Source: Burkholderiales bacterium
Lineage (GTDB): Bacteria > Pseudomonadota > Gammaproteobacteria > Burkholderiales > Burkholderiaceae_C
Assembly (NCBI GenBank): GCA_028868305.1
Contig: JAGWUS010000017.1
Coordinates: 1 to 59,805 of the forward strand
Length of the DNA stretch: 59,805 nucleotides
Reading direction: 5' to 3'
Below are positions 26,391-35,369 of this stretch, one piece after another. The notes under the pieces were generated by a model that searched no databases, was not told the origin of the DNA, and was given only the letters and a program-made list of their open reading frames with translations. Made by a program: the position numbers and the translations under genes. The first letter of the stretch is position 1. The number at the start of each line of letters is the position of its first letter.

Positions 26391-27908
26391 ATGAAAATCA
26401 CGACAGAGGCCCCAGGCGCGCTGACAGAATCGAGAATTCTGGGTATTCGGCGCGGTGTTGAAAAGGAAAGTCTGCGGGTGACTGCAGACGGCGTACTGGC
26501 ACGCACACCTCACCCGTTGTCGCTCGGATCGGCGTTGACGCATCCGCATATCACCACGGATTTCAGTGAATCGCAGGTGGAGTTGATTACCGGCGTGCAT
26601 GCAGGTGTTCAGCCCTGCCTGGAGGAGTTGCGGGAAGTTCACCAGTTCACGGAGCATGCCATTGGTGACGAAATGCTCTGGGTATCGAGCATGCCCTGCT
26701 GCCTGCCAGACGACGGAGCTATTCCGCTGGGCCAGTACGGCAGTTCCAACGTGGGGCTGTCCAAGACGGTTTATCGCATGGGTCTGGGATACCGCTATGG
26801 TAGGCGCATGCAGACCATTTCCGGTATTCACTACAACTGGTCCATGCCGGCTGTCTCCACCGAGGCGTATTTTGGGTTGATTCGCAATTTCCGTCGAAAT
26901 GCTTTTTTGCTGCTGTATTTGTTTGGCGCATCGCCCGCAGTGTGCTCTTCTTTTGTAGCAGGACGGCAGCACCCATTGCAAACACTGAGCGAAGATACGC
27001 TATATCTTCCGTATGCCACGTCCCTTCGCATGGGGCGACTGGGCTATCAGAGTGATGCACAGGCTTCGCTGGCGGTGAGTTACAACAGCCTGGAAGGCTA
27101 TGGGGACTCTCTGCATAAGGCATTAATCCGGCCATATCCCGCTTATGAAGCCATTGGCGTACGGGGTGAGGATGGCCAATACAGGCAGTTGGCAACGACC
27201 TTGCTGCAAATAGAGAACGAGTTTTACGGAACGATACGGCCCAAGCGGGTGATATTCCCCGGCGAGCGTCCCCTGCACGCCTTGCGTGAGCGTGGCGTCG
27301 AGTATGTGGAAGTCCGGCTGATGGATCTGGATCCATTTGAGCCCCTGGGCATTCAAGGGCAAACCATGCGTTTTCTGGATGTGTTCCTGACACATTGTCT
27401 GTTCAGCGAGAGCCCTCCGGACACCCCCGAGGAGATTGTGGCCATATCGAGCAACCAGCACGCGGTTGCCGAACGCGGGCGGGAGCCCGGACTGATGCTG
27501 CAGAGGGGGGAGAGCAGGGTAGAGCTAGCGGATTGGGGGCGCGAACTGATTCGGGACATGGAACCCATTGCGGAGCAGTTTGACGCTAGCCATGGGACAA
27601 ACGCCTACACGGAAGCAATTCAAGCCGCAATACAGGGGTTGCACCAGTCTGAGACGCTACCGTCTGCACGGGTGCTTCAGGCCGTCAGGGATGCGCATGC
27701 GGGATCATTTCTGGACTTTGTTCGCGCGCAATCTCGGCGTACCAAAAGCGCAGTCCTGCAGACACCACTCTCGCAGGCAGTGCGTGAAAAGCTGGAACGG
27801 CAGGCCAGTGAATCCCTGGAGTCACAACGCGCTATCGAGGCGGCCGATACCATGCCCTTTGACATCTATCTCAAAGAGTACTTGGCACCGCGTCGCCTGC
27901 TGGTTTGA
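26391..27908 (+). CDS. gshA: Glutamate-cysteine ligase GshA
   Basis: 505 residues, near the length of the E. coli type. RRGVEKESLRV near 21, TDFSESQVELITG near 55, QYGSSNVGLSKTVYRMGLGY near 118, HYNWSMP near 145, and VEYVEVRLMDLDPFEP near 305 are hallmark blocks. Catalyses the ATP-dependent first step of glutathione synthesis. The final codon and stop overlap an FNR-type box that serves the next gene. Monocistronic as far as seen. Confidence 0.94.
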   Translation: MKITTEAPGALTESRILGIRRGVEKESLRVTADGVLARTPHPLSLGSALTHPHITTDFSESQVELITGVHAGVQPCLEELREVHQFTEHAIGDEMLWVSSMPCCLPDDGAIPLGQYGSSNVGLSKTVYRMGLGYRYGRRMQTISGIHYNWSMPAVSTEAYFGLIRNFRRNAFLLLYLFGASPAVCSSFVAGRQHPLQTLSEDTLYLPYATSLRMGRLGYQSDAQASLAVSYNSLEGYGDSLHKALIRPYPAYEAIGVRGEDGQYRQLATTLLQIENEFYGTIRPKRVIFPGERPLHALRERGVEYVEVRLMDLDPFEPLGIQGQTMRFLDVFLTHCLFSESPPDTPEEIVAISSNQHAVAERGREPGLMLQRGESRVELADWGRELIRDMEPIAEQFDASHGTNAYTEAIQAAIQGLHQSETLPSARVLQAVRDAHAGSFLDFVRAQSRRTKSAVLQTPLSQAVREKLERQASESLESQRAIEAADTMPFDIYLKEYLAPRRLLV

Positions 27909-27918
27909 TCAAAATCAA
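27905..27918 (+). promoter_or_regulatory. FNR/Anr-type box upstream of hsp20
   Basis: TTGATCAAAATCAA is a perfect match to TTGAT-N4-ATCAA. It overlaps the gshA stop codon and is centred about 111 bp before the hsp20 start. It suggests low-oxygen control of the small heat-shock gene. Confidence 0.6.
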
Positions 27919-28022
27919 AGTCTGTTCACGTCCCTCTTGAAGTTCAGGTCAGCTGTCCACACCATTGCTGCATGGCGGTACTTTGTTGGTATTGCCGCAA
28001 CCGAGCAAGAAGGAGCGTGAAT

Positions 28023-28451
28023 ATGAACTCATTGATCAGCCGTGGCAGTCTGTTTGACGATTTTTTTCGTGATGTGGCACCCGGGTTTTATGTCAAGCCA
28101 TTGCATGGTGACCCATTGCCCACTGCTGCGAGCATCAAGATGGATGTGAAGGAAACCGACAAGGGGTATAGCGTTCATGCGGAAGTTCCGGGAGTCAACA
28201 AGGAAGACATCCATGTTTCCCTCGACGGAAATGTGGTTACGGTTCGTGCCGAAGTAAAACAGGAAGACGCACAGACCAAGGATGAAAAGCTGCTCCGTAG
28301 CGAGCGCTATTACGGTGCGGTCTCGCGCAGCATCCAGTTGCCGTCAGACATTGACCAGAATTCTGCCAAGGCCAAGTATGAGAATGGCGTCCTGACGCTC
28401 ACGCTGCCCAAAAAGCGGGGAAGTGCATCACAGCGGCTGGCTATTGACTGA
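28023..28451 (+). CDS. Hsp20/alpha-crystallin family small heat-shock protein
   Basis: 142 residues with a full alpha-crystallin domain (about 40-140): IKMDVKETDKGYSVHAEVPG, KEDIHVSLDGNVVTVRAE and the closing YENGVLTLTLPKK. The N-terminal region FDDFFRDVAPGFYVKPL is family-typical. ATP-independent holdase chaperone in the cytoplasm. AAGGAGCGTGAAT precedes ATG 28023. Preceded by a perfect FNR box at 27905. Confidence 0.94.
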   Translation: MNSLISRGSLFDDFFRDVAPGFYVKPLHGDPLPTAASIKMDVKETDKGYSVHAEVPGVNKEDIHVSLDGNVVTVRAEVKQEDAQTKDEKLLRSERYYGAVSRSIQLPSDIDQNSAKAKYENGVLTLTLPKKRGSASQRLAID

Positions 28452-28472
28452 GCCGTACTGTGTGCGCTGCAC

Positions 28473-28985
28473 TTATGTCTCGGTTTCGATGGCGAAGAAG
28501 TGTTCTTGCACGCCTTCGCAGGGTCCGAGGCTTTAGACGCCATAGCGGGGGCTAGCTCCTTGCGCACAGCAGTGTGGCTTGTGGGAAGCAAGATGGCAGC
28601 GATGCCAAAACTCTTGGGAAACGGTAGTTGCCTTGGGGCATGCATCGCGCGGATGCGTACCAGACCATGTCGGAAGATCCCAGCGGATGGCTTTACAACC
28701 TGAAGTACGGGTTGGGGTGTGCTGGCCGATCGGATAGCACAACGTCAAGTTTGTGCAGGGCTAGTTCGCCCAGCAACCGCTCGAATTCATCTTCGTGGCT
28801 CAGGAGATGCAGGTTCGGCACCCTGTCAGAGTTTGAGCAAGGCATAGCCCACAGCTTTCCAATCTCGTGCACCTGGGTCCCCACCATTTGTACGGCCACG
28901 CCCAGACAGTTTGCCGCACGGAAGATGCCCCCCTCATTGGCAACTAGCCAAAAGTAGTGCAGATGCCTGTGGCAGACAAGTTCAT
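28473..28985 (-). pseudogene. Broken LysR-family regulator, NhaR-like
   Basis: The region between hsp20 and the phasin-like gene has no intact gene but, read on the minus strand in shifting frames, gives pieces of an NhaR-type regulator. The DNA-binding N-terminus appears as HRHLHYFWLVANEGG and FRAANCLGVAVQMVGTQV, joined with a large gap to HEDEFERLLGELALHKLDVV and LSDRPAHPNPYFRL followed by a stop, then, after a frame change, IAAILLPTSHTAVRKEL and a tail EGVQEHFFAIETET. The start ATG (28985-28983) is out of frame. At least two frameshifts and one internal deletion are needed, so it is not functional. Confidence 0.75.
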
Positions 28986-29033
28986 CCGGGCTATCTCAGT
29001 CGCTGAGTTGCCCATGGCACCCCTGAGTTGCGA

Positions 29034-29567
29034 TTACGCCGCTTTGCGAACGCGTGCAACCTTCTTGGCTGCGGTGCGTTTGACAGTAGCCACTTTTGCT
29101 TTGGTTTTGTAACTAGTGGCCTTGTCGACCAGTACGCTGGAGCGGGCTTCCATTTTTGAAGCCATTTCAACAGCGGCCTGTGCTGCGGGGATTACCGCAA
29201 CGGCCAGCACGTTCAATGTGCCAACGCCCGTCGCCTTTTCAAAACGGCTGGCGTTCGCTGCCATCTGACGCAGGCCCTTGCCGGCATATTCCACCGCCTT
29301 GCCCACGGCATTATTCGCGCTATCGGAGGTCAGGCTCACTGCGTTGGAGTAGAGCCCTGTCACTTTCTTTTCTGCTGCTACAGCATTGCCGCGCACTTCG
29401 GGGCTCAGACGTGCCCCCGCCCTGTGAACTGCAGAAGCCCAACCTTGGTCCATCAGTACGACGGCACGCTCATTGCCAATGCGGTAGGCATTGATAACAT
29501 TCTTGGCAGTGTTGCCATAAGACTCAATCAATTCATGGGTGATGGCGGTCAGCGATTTGGAAGTCAT
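29034..29567 (-). CDS. Phasin-like protein with basic histone-like tail
   Basis: About 177 residues, predicted mostly helical. The body (SESYGNTAKNVINAYR-type helices, Ala-rich) resembles phasin-family granule proteins; the last 25 residues are a Lys/Ala/Arg/Val repeat (KTKAKVATVKRTAAKKVARV) like the DNA-binding tails of PhaF/PhaM-type proteins. It may bridge PHB granules and the nucleoid, in line with phaC and thiolase in the window; this is inference. ATG 29567 follows CTGGAGATT. An alternative is a histone-H1-like structural protein. Confidence 0.65.
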   Translation of the reverse strand: MTSKSLTAITHELIESYGNTAKNVINAYRIGNERAVVLMDQGWASAVHRAGARLSPEVRGNAVAAEKKVTGLYSNAVSLTSDSANNAVGKAVEYAGKGLRQMAANASRFEKATGVGTLNVLAVAVIPAAQAAVEMASKMEARSSVLVDKATSYKTKAKVATVKRTAAKKVARVRKAA

Positions 29568-29742
29568 GTAAATCTCCAGAGAATGATAAAACTGCGGGCC
29601 CAAGCCCATAGGTGGAATTCTCTGCAGGTGTCCTAGTGGCTACACCTTAAAAGCGGCATATTTCCTAGAGGCGACTGCCTAGGACCGACCTAAACTGCCT
29701 GACAATCCAGAGACCTGCCGATCACCAAGAAATATCAACAGC

Positions 29743-30720
29743 ATGGCTATCCAGTGGTTCCCCGGTCACATGCACCTGACGCGAAAAGCGATTGCTGAGC
29801 GCATCAAGGATATTGACGTCGTCATTGAAATGCTGGATGCCCGACTCCCTGGTTCAAGTGCCAATCCAATGCTCGCGGAGATGACGTCGGCCAAGCCTTC
29901 GTTGAAGGTGTTGAACAAACAGGACCTCGCGGATCCTGCGCGTACGGAGGCTTGGATAGCGCACTACAGTGCCTTGCCTGGCGTACAGGCCATACCGCTG
30001 GATGCCAGTATGGGGGCTCCGGCCCGTGCTCTGGTTCAAGCGTGCCATGTGCTGGCACCCAATCGTGGCGGCATGGCCAAGCCCATGCGGGTTCTGATCT
30101 GCGGAATCCCCAATGTCGGGAAATCCACCTTGATCAATACCCTGAAAGGCAAGCGCGCTGCCAAGACTGGGGACGAAGCGGGGGTCACCAAGCAGGAGCA
30201 GCGCATCACCATTGCTGACGACTTCTATTTGTACGACACCCCTGGTGTGCTGTGGCCGCGCATCATCGTGGCAAAAAGCGGGTACAACCTGGCAGCGAGT
30301 GGGGCAATTGGCCGCAACGCTTTCAACGAAGAAGAGGTGGCGCTGGAGTTGCTGGACTACCTGCGTCAGCATTACGCGGCTGAACTGGAGGCGCGTTTCA
30401 AACTGAGGTCGGTGGCAGAGCAGACCGATGAGCAACTGCTGGAGGCAGTCGGTCGCAAGCGGGGTGCCTTGCAGGGTGGCGCCAAAGTTAACCTGCAGAA
30501 AGCGGCTGAAATTGTCATCCATGAATTTCGCGCTGGCAGCCTGGGGCGCATCACTCTGGAAACCCCCGATGAGTTTTCGCAATGGCTGTCGGCAGGACAA
30601 AAGCTTGACGCTGAACGACAAATCAAGAAGGACGCCATTGAGCACGCGCGACTGGTTCGGCTCAAAAAGATACCCAGGCCAGCGCGTGTGCAAGACGGCC
30701 ACGAGGAGCCATCCGATTAA
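29743..30720 (+). CDS. ylqF: Ribosome biogenesis GTPase YlqF/RbgA
   Basis: 325 residues of the circularly permuted GTPase group: G4 motif LNKQDLAD near 57 comes before G1 GIPNVGKSTLINTL near 121 and G3 DTPGVLWPR near 167. The N-terminal QWFPGHMHLTRKAI is diagnostic. Acts in late 50S subunit assembly. No ribosome site of note. Nothing shares its operon; the next gene starts 96 bp on behind its own promoter. Confidence 0.95.
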   Translation: MAIQWFPGHMHLTRKAIAERIKDIDVVIEMLDARLPGSSANPMLAEMTSAKPSLKVLNKQDLADPARTEAWIAHYSALPGVQAIPLDASMGAPARALVQACHVLAPNRGGMAKPMRVLICGIPNVGKSTLINTLKGKRAAKTGDEAGVTKQEQRITIADDFYLYDTPGVLWPRIIVAKSGYNLAASGAIGRNAFNEEEVALELLDYLRQHYAAELEARFKLRSVAEQTDEQLLEAVGRKRGALQGGAKVNLQKAAEIVIHEFRAGSLGRITLETPDEFSQWLSAGQKLDAERQIKKDAIEHARLVRLKKIPRPARVQDGHEEPSD

Positions 30721-30738
30721 GCTGCGATTTGTAGAGTA

Positions 30739-30781
30739 TTGATGTGCATCAAGGACGGGGACGTCAACCTGTTGCTACAGT
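30739..30781 (+). promoter_or_regulatory. FNR/Anr box and -10 element of uspA
   Basis: TTGATGTGCATCAA (30739-30752) matches TTGAT-N4-ATCAA perfectly. A TACAGT hexamer at 30776-30781 is placed where a -10 box belongs if the FNR site is centred at about -41.5, the class II arrangement. This predicts induction of the universal stress gene under oxygen limitation. Confidence 0.7.
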
Positions 30782-30816
30782 AAACGGTAACTCAAACTCA
30801 TTATTGCGAGGCATTC

Positions 30817-31257
30817 ATGTTTAAACACATTTTGTTGGCTACCGACGGTTCAGCCGCGTCAGAACATGCAGCCAAACTCGCAGTAGGGTTGGCGCGCACC
30901 CATGGTGCCAAGCTCACTGCGCTGTATGTTGCTGACCCCTATCCTTATATTGGGGTTGGGGAAATCAACCCTATGGGATATCAGGCTTACTCGGCCGCAG
31001 CCCAGCAATTGGCGGCTCAAGCGCATGCGACTGTTGACACCCTTTGCAAGCAGGGCGGTAGCCCTGTCGAGCTTCAGGCACGTCTGGTCGAGGACGTCGC
31101 CGCCGCCAGCGGTATTGTGCAAAGCGCCAAAGATGAGGGGGCTGACCTGATTGTGATGGGCTCTCACGGACGGTCCGGTATTGCTCGCCTCATGCTCGGC
31201 AGTGTGGCAACCAAAGTGGTGGCCGAATCGCTGGTGCCGGTGCTGGTTACCCGTTGA
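30817..31257 (+). CDS. Universal stress protein UspA family
   Basis: 146 residues with the ATP-binding type of Usp fold: N-terminal [17 protein letters not shown] and the G-x2-G-x9-G-S motif seen as [15 protein letters not shown] near 120. Such proteins aid survival in stasis or energy stress. Preceded by a perfect FNR-type box and fitting -10 hexamer. GCGAGGCATTC lies before the ATG. Convergent with the GST gene, six bases apart. Confidence 0.94.
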   Translation: MFKHILLATDGSAASEHAAKLAVGLARTHGAKLTALYVADPYPYIGVGEINPMGYQAYSAAAQQLAAQAHATVDTLCKQGGSPVELQARLVEDVAAASGIVQSAKDEGADLIVMGSHGRSGIARLMLGSVATKVVAESLVPVLVTR

Positions 31258-31263
31258 ACAGCG

Positions 31264-31908
31264 CTAAAGATTTCTGGTAGTGGCCACTTTGCGGTCGGCT
31301 ACTACTTTTTGCGCGCTGGCACGCTCTCCTACCAGTTTGACATAGGGCTTGTAGTCCACGCCGGCGGTCGCCAGCATGTCTTCACCAAACATAACGCGAG
31401 TGGCCATGCCAACCAGCGGAAGATTGTTAAACGCCACGCAGTCGGCGAGCGTAAAAGTGTTTCCAGCCACATAAGGGGTGAATTTTGCCAGGCGCTTGAA
31501 GCCCGCAATGTTCTTCTCCAGCAATTTGCGCACGCGCTCTTTGGTGCCGTCGCTGACCGTGCCACCGAAGAACGCCTGGGGATACAACTCACGCGCCACC
31601 AATTCCAGGTGGAGGTCAATATAGTTGATCAACTCGCGCACTTTTGCTGCGGCGAACGGGTCTGTCGGTAGCAGTGCTGGCGTGGGATGGGCTGCTTCGA
31701 TGTATTCCAGAATGGCGTGGCTTTCGCACATGCTGCCTTGGGGAGTTCGGATAAAGGGTACCTTGGCCAAGGGCGAGCACGCGAGCACGGCTTCATCCTT
31801 GCTGCCGGTCATGACCAGTTCTTCAGTGAAGGGCGCATTCTTTTCCAGAAGAGCCATTTTGACCACGTTGTAGTAGTTGGAAATGGCAAAGCCGCACAAA
31901 GTAATCAT
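31264..31908 (-). CDS. Glutathione S-transferase family protein
   Basis: About 214 residues: thioredoxin-like N-domain (CGFAISNYYNVVKMALLEK, VPFIRTPQGSMCESHAILEY with the cis-Pro and Ser/Glu of the glutathione site) and a helical C-domain (FTLADCVAFNNLPLVG with the N-capping Asp). ATG 31908 chosen; the longer frame overlaps the upstream gene. Divides from the Bug gene by 28 bp in the same direction, so cotranscription is possible. Confidence 0.92.
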   Translation of the reverse strand: MITLCGFAISNYYNVVKMALLEKNAPFTEELVMTGSKDEAVLACSPLAKVPFIRTPQGSMCESHAILEYIEAAHPTPALLPTDPFAAAKVRELINYIDLHLELVARELYPQAFFGGTVSDGTKERVRKLLEKNIAGFKRLAKFTPYVAGNTFTLADCVAFNNLPLVGMATRVMFGEDMLATAGVDYKPYVKLVGERASAQKVVADRKVATTRNL

Positions 31909-31936
31909 AGTTTTTGTCTCCGGTTTGAGTAAAGCC

Positions 31937-32941
31937 TCAGTCCACACGTGCACCCGAGGTCTTGACGACCTGAGCCCACTTGGTATGTTCGCTTTCGATC
32001 AGGCGTGCGAACTCCGCAGGTGAATTGCCGCTGGGAATTGCTCCCTGGGCCAGCATTTTTTCCTTCATGGACGGTGTATTCAGTGCGCGGGCCACTTCCT
32101 GCTGAATGCGGCTCACGATATCAACTGGTGTGCCTGCTGGAGCCAGCAGGCCAAACCAACTGGTGGCTTCAAAACCCTTCAGTCTGGCAGCCTCTTCGAT
32201 CGTCGGAACATCAGGCAGGGCGGCCGAGCGCTGCGCACTGGTTACTGCCAGCGCCTTGAGTTTTCCGCTCTTGATGAGCTGCATCGCAGATGGAAGATTG
32301 TCAAACATCACATCCATCTGTCCACCTGCCAGATCCATCAGTGCCGGACCTGAACCGCGGTAAGGAATGTGTGTCATGAAGATGCCAGTCCGGCTCTTGA
32401 ACAGTTCCCCGGCCAGGTGGATTGATGTGCCATTGCCGCTGGAGGCCATATTTAACTGGCCGGGTCTGGATTTCGCCAGCTTGATGAAATCCTCGACGGT
32501 ATTGATGTTGTTAGTGCGTGCTACATCGGCATTGACTACCATTACGTTGGGTACGGCGGCCACCAGGGTAATGGGAGTGAAGTCCTTGAACGGGTCGTAG
32601 GGAAGCCTGGGGTACAGCGCGCGGTTGATTCCGTGTGTTCCAACGGTACCCATCAACAGCGTGTAGCCATCGCCAGGCGATTTCGCGACCACTTCCGCGC
32701 CCACGTTGCCGCCCGCTCCGGCCCGGTTTTCCACGAAAAATTGCTGACCAAAAGCCTTTGAAAGCTCGGGCGCCACAGCTCGGGCCAGAATATCGGTTGT
32801 GCCACCAGGCGCAAAGGGAACAACGATTTTGACAGGCTTGCCCGGCCATACCGTTTGCGCCCTGGCGTTCAGCCCACCCAACGCCAGAACTGCAGCAACG
32901 CCGGCCAGTGCCATGCGGCGCGTGAGGTACGTGTACTTCAT
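31937..32941 (-). CDS. Bug/TctC-family periplasmic solute-binding protein
   Basis: About 334 residues. A signal peptide ([22 protein letters not shown], cleavage after ARA) is followed by the family start [20 protein letters not shown], the ligand-loop blocks [15 protein letters not shown] and [17 protein letters not shown], and the end [19 protein letters not shown]. Binds carboxylates for a tripartite tricarboxylate transporter. The TctBA pair at 19.7-21.7 kb is not adjacent, so partnership is only possible. Confidence 0.94.
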   Translation of the reverse strand: MKYTYLTRRMALAGVAAVLALGGLNARAQTVWPGKPVKIVVPFAPGGTTDILARAVAPELSKAFGQQFFVENRAGAGGNVGAEVVAKSPGDGYTLLMGTVGTHGINRALYPRLPYDPFKDFTPITLVAAVPNVMVVNADVARTNNINTVEDFIKLAKSRPGQLNMASSGNGTSIHLAGELFKSRTGIFMTHIPYRGSGPALMDLAGGQMDVMFDNLPSAMQLIKSGKLKALAVTSAQRSAALPDVPTIEEAARLKGFEATSWFGLLAPAGTPVDIVSRIQQEVARALNTPSMKEKMLAQGAIPSGNSPAEFARLIESEHTKWAQVVKTSGARVD

Positions 32942-33017
32942 GACAAATCTCCTGCCTATTTGTTTGTTGTACATCATGCCAGCAAAAGCGGTGCGGCAGA
33001 TGACCTAGGCGACAGAC

Positions 33018-33605
33018 TCAGGGGGACTCCAAGCCCAGAAGATGTGCCAGTGCAGCGGTTTCCATGGCGCCGGTATTGGTCACTACCTGCCCAGTTTGCG
33101 AATGCTTGGCAATGAGATAGGGAACCGACTCAACGCCCATGCTAGTAAGAAGCTGCGTGTTAGCTTTGATAGCCGCCTCAATGTCGGAGGGAATGCTCGC
33201 TGATGCAGGGATGCCTCCAGTGCCTGCAAGAATCGAAGCTTCATGGCTGCTCATTAACTCCGTCGGATTGGCTGCGGCCAGCAGAGCGGCCCCTTGAGGG
33301 GTGCTCTTCGCATTGATGAACGCGACGGGAATCCATACAAATTTCACTTTTTTAAGCAGAGGCTGTGCCTGCTGCCACAGGTGTCCGCAATGTGGACATT
33401 GCGGATCGAACAGCACATAAACGGTGTTCGCACTCATGAGGGCGCCCACGGTAAAACCGCGGGTCTTGGCGGCCACGTCTGCATAGGACTGGGCCGGATT
33501 GGCAGTGGTGGCCGAAGACTTGGTTGTGGCATCCTGCGGCGAGCAGCCGGCGATTGAAAGCAGCAAAGCAGTGGTCAGCAGAAGGGTGAAACTGGTTTTT
33601 TTCAT
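33018..33605 (-). CDS. DsbG/DsbC-like thiol:disulfide lipoprotein
   Basis: 195 residues. A lipoprotein signal ends LLLSIAGC with Cys21 as lipid site. The thioredoxin-fold active site is FDPQCPHCGHLW, a CPHC motif at residues 70-73 close to the CPYC of DsbG. The cis-proline loop is VESVPYLI. It lacks most of the N-terminal dimerisation domain of DsbC/G, being shorter than either. Predicted periplasmic, membrane-tethered thiol oxidoreductase or sulfenic-acid reductase. Confidence 0.88.
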   Translation of the reverse strand: MKKTSFTLLLTTALLLSIAGCSPQDATTKSSATTANPAQSYADVAAKTRGFTVGALMSANTVYVLFDPQCPHCGHLWQQAQPLLKKVKFVWIPVAFINAKSTPQGAALLAAANPTELMSSHEASILAGTGGIPASASIPSDIEAAIKANTQLLTSMGVESVPYLIAKHSQTGQVVTNTGAMETAALAHLLGLESP

Positions 33606-33640
33606 GAAGTTTTCCGGAATGCGAATATGGTAATTCTGGC

Positions 33641-34264
33641 TCAAACTGGCACTGCCTGGCCCCAGTAGTGGAAGGTAAATGGGCGTGGCCCTTTCAGGTA
33701 GCGGGTTTGCAGGTCAGGCAAAGCGAACCTCGCCTGCTGCAGAAGAGAAGGGATGTCGCGTCCGAGGTGGCAGCCGCCGGCAACTGCCCCCCACACGGGC
33801 TGCAAGCGGTCCTGCCAAGCCTGAACCGAAGCATCGGGTGCACGGCCATGCTCGCAAAACAGCAGTGTGCCGCCTGGTGCCAAAACACGGTGCATTTCAA
33901 GCAGTGCACTGAGCGGGTCAGGGATGGTGCACAGCGTGTAGGTGATGACCACCGTATCAAAGCTGGCATCAGCCATGGGGATTTTTTCGGCCGAGAGCCC
34001 CACCAGATCAACCTGCAGGCCAGCCTCGTCGATCCGCTCCTGCGCCAAAGGATGCATTTGTACGCCCGGGTCCAGTCCCGTAATACGCTGGACCCGTGTC
34101 TTGTGATAATGCCGCATGTTCAGGCCGGTACCGATGCCTACTTCAAGCACTCGCCCTTGTGCCAGAGGGACGACACGCTCACGCATGCGTGAAATCATGG
34201 GCATGCCACAGACCATATCCAGTACAGGCGGAAGAATGTATCGGTCGTACCAGGATGCGGTCAT
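33641..34264 (-). CDS. Class I SAM-dependent methyltransferase
   Basis: About 207 residues from MTASWYDRYILPPVLDMVCG; an in-frame ATG at 34294 adds ten residues. Motif I is GRVLEVGIGTGLNMRHY, the acidic loop GLDPGVQMHPLAQ, and the post-motif region FDTVVITYTLCTIPDPLSAL, with the closing GTLLFCEHGRAPD. This resembles the UbiE/METTL7-like thiol/phospholipid methyltransferases. Divergent from the DHH gene. Substrate unknown. Confidence 0.9.
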   Translation of the reverse strand: MTASWYDRYILPPVLDMVCGMPMISRMRERVVPLAQGRVLEVGIGTGLNMRHYHKTRVQRITGLDPGVQMHPLAQERIDEAGLQVDLVGLSAEKIPMADASFDTVVITYTLCTIPDPLSALLEMHRVLAPGGTLLFCEHGRAPDASVQAWQDRLQPVWGAVAGGCHLGRDIPSLLQQARFALPDLQTRYLKGPRPFTFHYWGQAVPV

Positions 34265-34326
34265 GGGGTGATGCGTTTGAGACAGGGGTGCCATTGTTAC
34301 CGGGCTCAGGCGACAAACGGTACAGT

Positions 34327-35247
34327 ATGCGCATGAAAACCATTCTCCCCACACAAGTACTGACTGCCCCTGACAAGAACGACCCCAAACCCCTGGTGCT
34401 TTACCACGGGCGCAATTGCCCAGATGGTTTCGCGTCTGCATTGGCTGCGCGTCTTTATTACGGTGATGTGGTCGAATGTGTGGGGCTGGACCATGGGGAT
34501 GTTAAGACCGTGGATGACCTGCCAGCGCTTGACGGTCGCGCGGTCTATATTCTTGATTTCTCGTTTGATGCCGATATTTTGCGGGCGATCGAGCAGCGCG
34601 CGGCCAAGCTGGTACTGCTGGATCACCACAAAAGTGCAGCAGAGAAACTGACCGGCTTTACCTGTCGCTGTGGCGTGGTGCATTTTGATTTATCCAAATC
34701 CGGAGCGCGCTTGGCATGGGAGTTCTTTCATCCTGATGTGCCCGCGCCAGATCTCGTGCGCTTTGTTGAAGATCGCGATATTTGGGCATGGCAGTATCCC
34801 GAGAGCGCCGCCTTTCTTGCTGCACTGGACATGGAGCCGTTTGAATTTTCCCGCTGGGCCCAAATTGCCGCGTACAGCCCGACCGAGGTGCAGACCTTCA
34901 TGGCGCGCGGACAGGCCATGGACGAAAAGTTTTCCAAGCTTGCGGCCGATATTGCGGACGGTGCTCAGCCGGTGGTGTTTAACGGACAGCCGGGACTGAT
35001 GGTCAATGCGCCTGGTGTCTTTCATAGCCTGGTTGGGGACCTGTTGTCTAGAAAGAGCGGTACGTTTGCGCTGATGTGGAACGTGGGTAAAGATGGCATT
35101 GTCAAGGTGGGTCTGCGTTCCCAACGCGATTTCGACTGTATTCCGTTGGCGGAAAGCATGGGCGGCGGGGGACATGCACAAGCCTGCGGGTTCAAATTGT
35201 CGGCGGACCGTGTCTCAGCATTGATTGCAGGCCGACTCGACGCCTGA
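34327..35247 (+). CDS. DHH-family phosphoesterase
   Basis: About 306 residues. The conserved motifs are HGRNCPDGFASALA near 35 (D of motif I), ILDFSFD near 75, LLDHHKSAAEK near 98 (the DHH triad), FVEDRDIW near 145 and the DHHA1 signature GGGGHAQACGFKL near the C-terminus. The family includes RecJ, pyrophosphatases and oligoribonuclease-like NrnA. It is not RecJ-like in length and probably acts on short oligonucleotides or nucleotides. The long upstream frame from 34096 runs into the divergent gene and is rejected. Confidence 0.88.
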   Translation: MRMKTILPTQVLTAPDKNDPKPLVLYHGRNCPDGFASALAARLYYGDVVECVGLDHGDVKTVDDLPALDGRAVYILDFSFDADILRAIEQRAAKLVLLDHHKSAAEKLTGFTCRCGVVHFDLSKSGARLAWEFFHPDVPAPDLVRFVEDRDIWAWQYPESAAFLAALDMEPFEFSRWAQIAAYSPTEVQTFMARGQAMDEKFSKLAADIADGAQPVVFNGQPGLMVNAPGVFHSLVGDLLSRKSGTFALMWNVGKDGIVKVGLRSQRDFDCIPLAESMGGGGHAQACGFKLSADRVSALIAGRLDA

Positions 35248-35369
35248 TCGCGGCCTTTGCGCCCTGCTTAAAGTACAAAGAAGGAGGTTTTTTTCCGGTC
35301 AATTTTGCCCGATGCTGCGCTTTGCTTAACCCTAAACTGGCCTCCAGATTTGTCCAACAGGAGTGCTTT

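Noticed and set aside
28540..28570. GCGGGGGCTAGCTCC inside the nhaR relic as an element fragment
   Set aside because: The match is under 15 bases and no hairpin follows.
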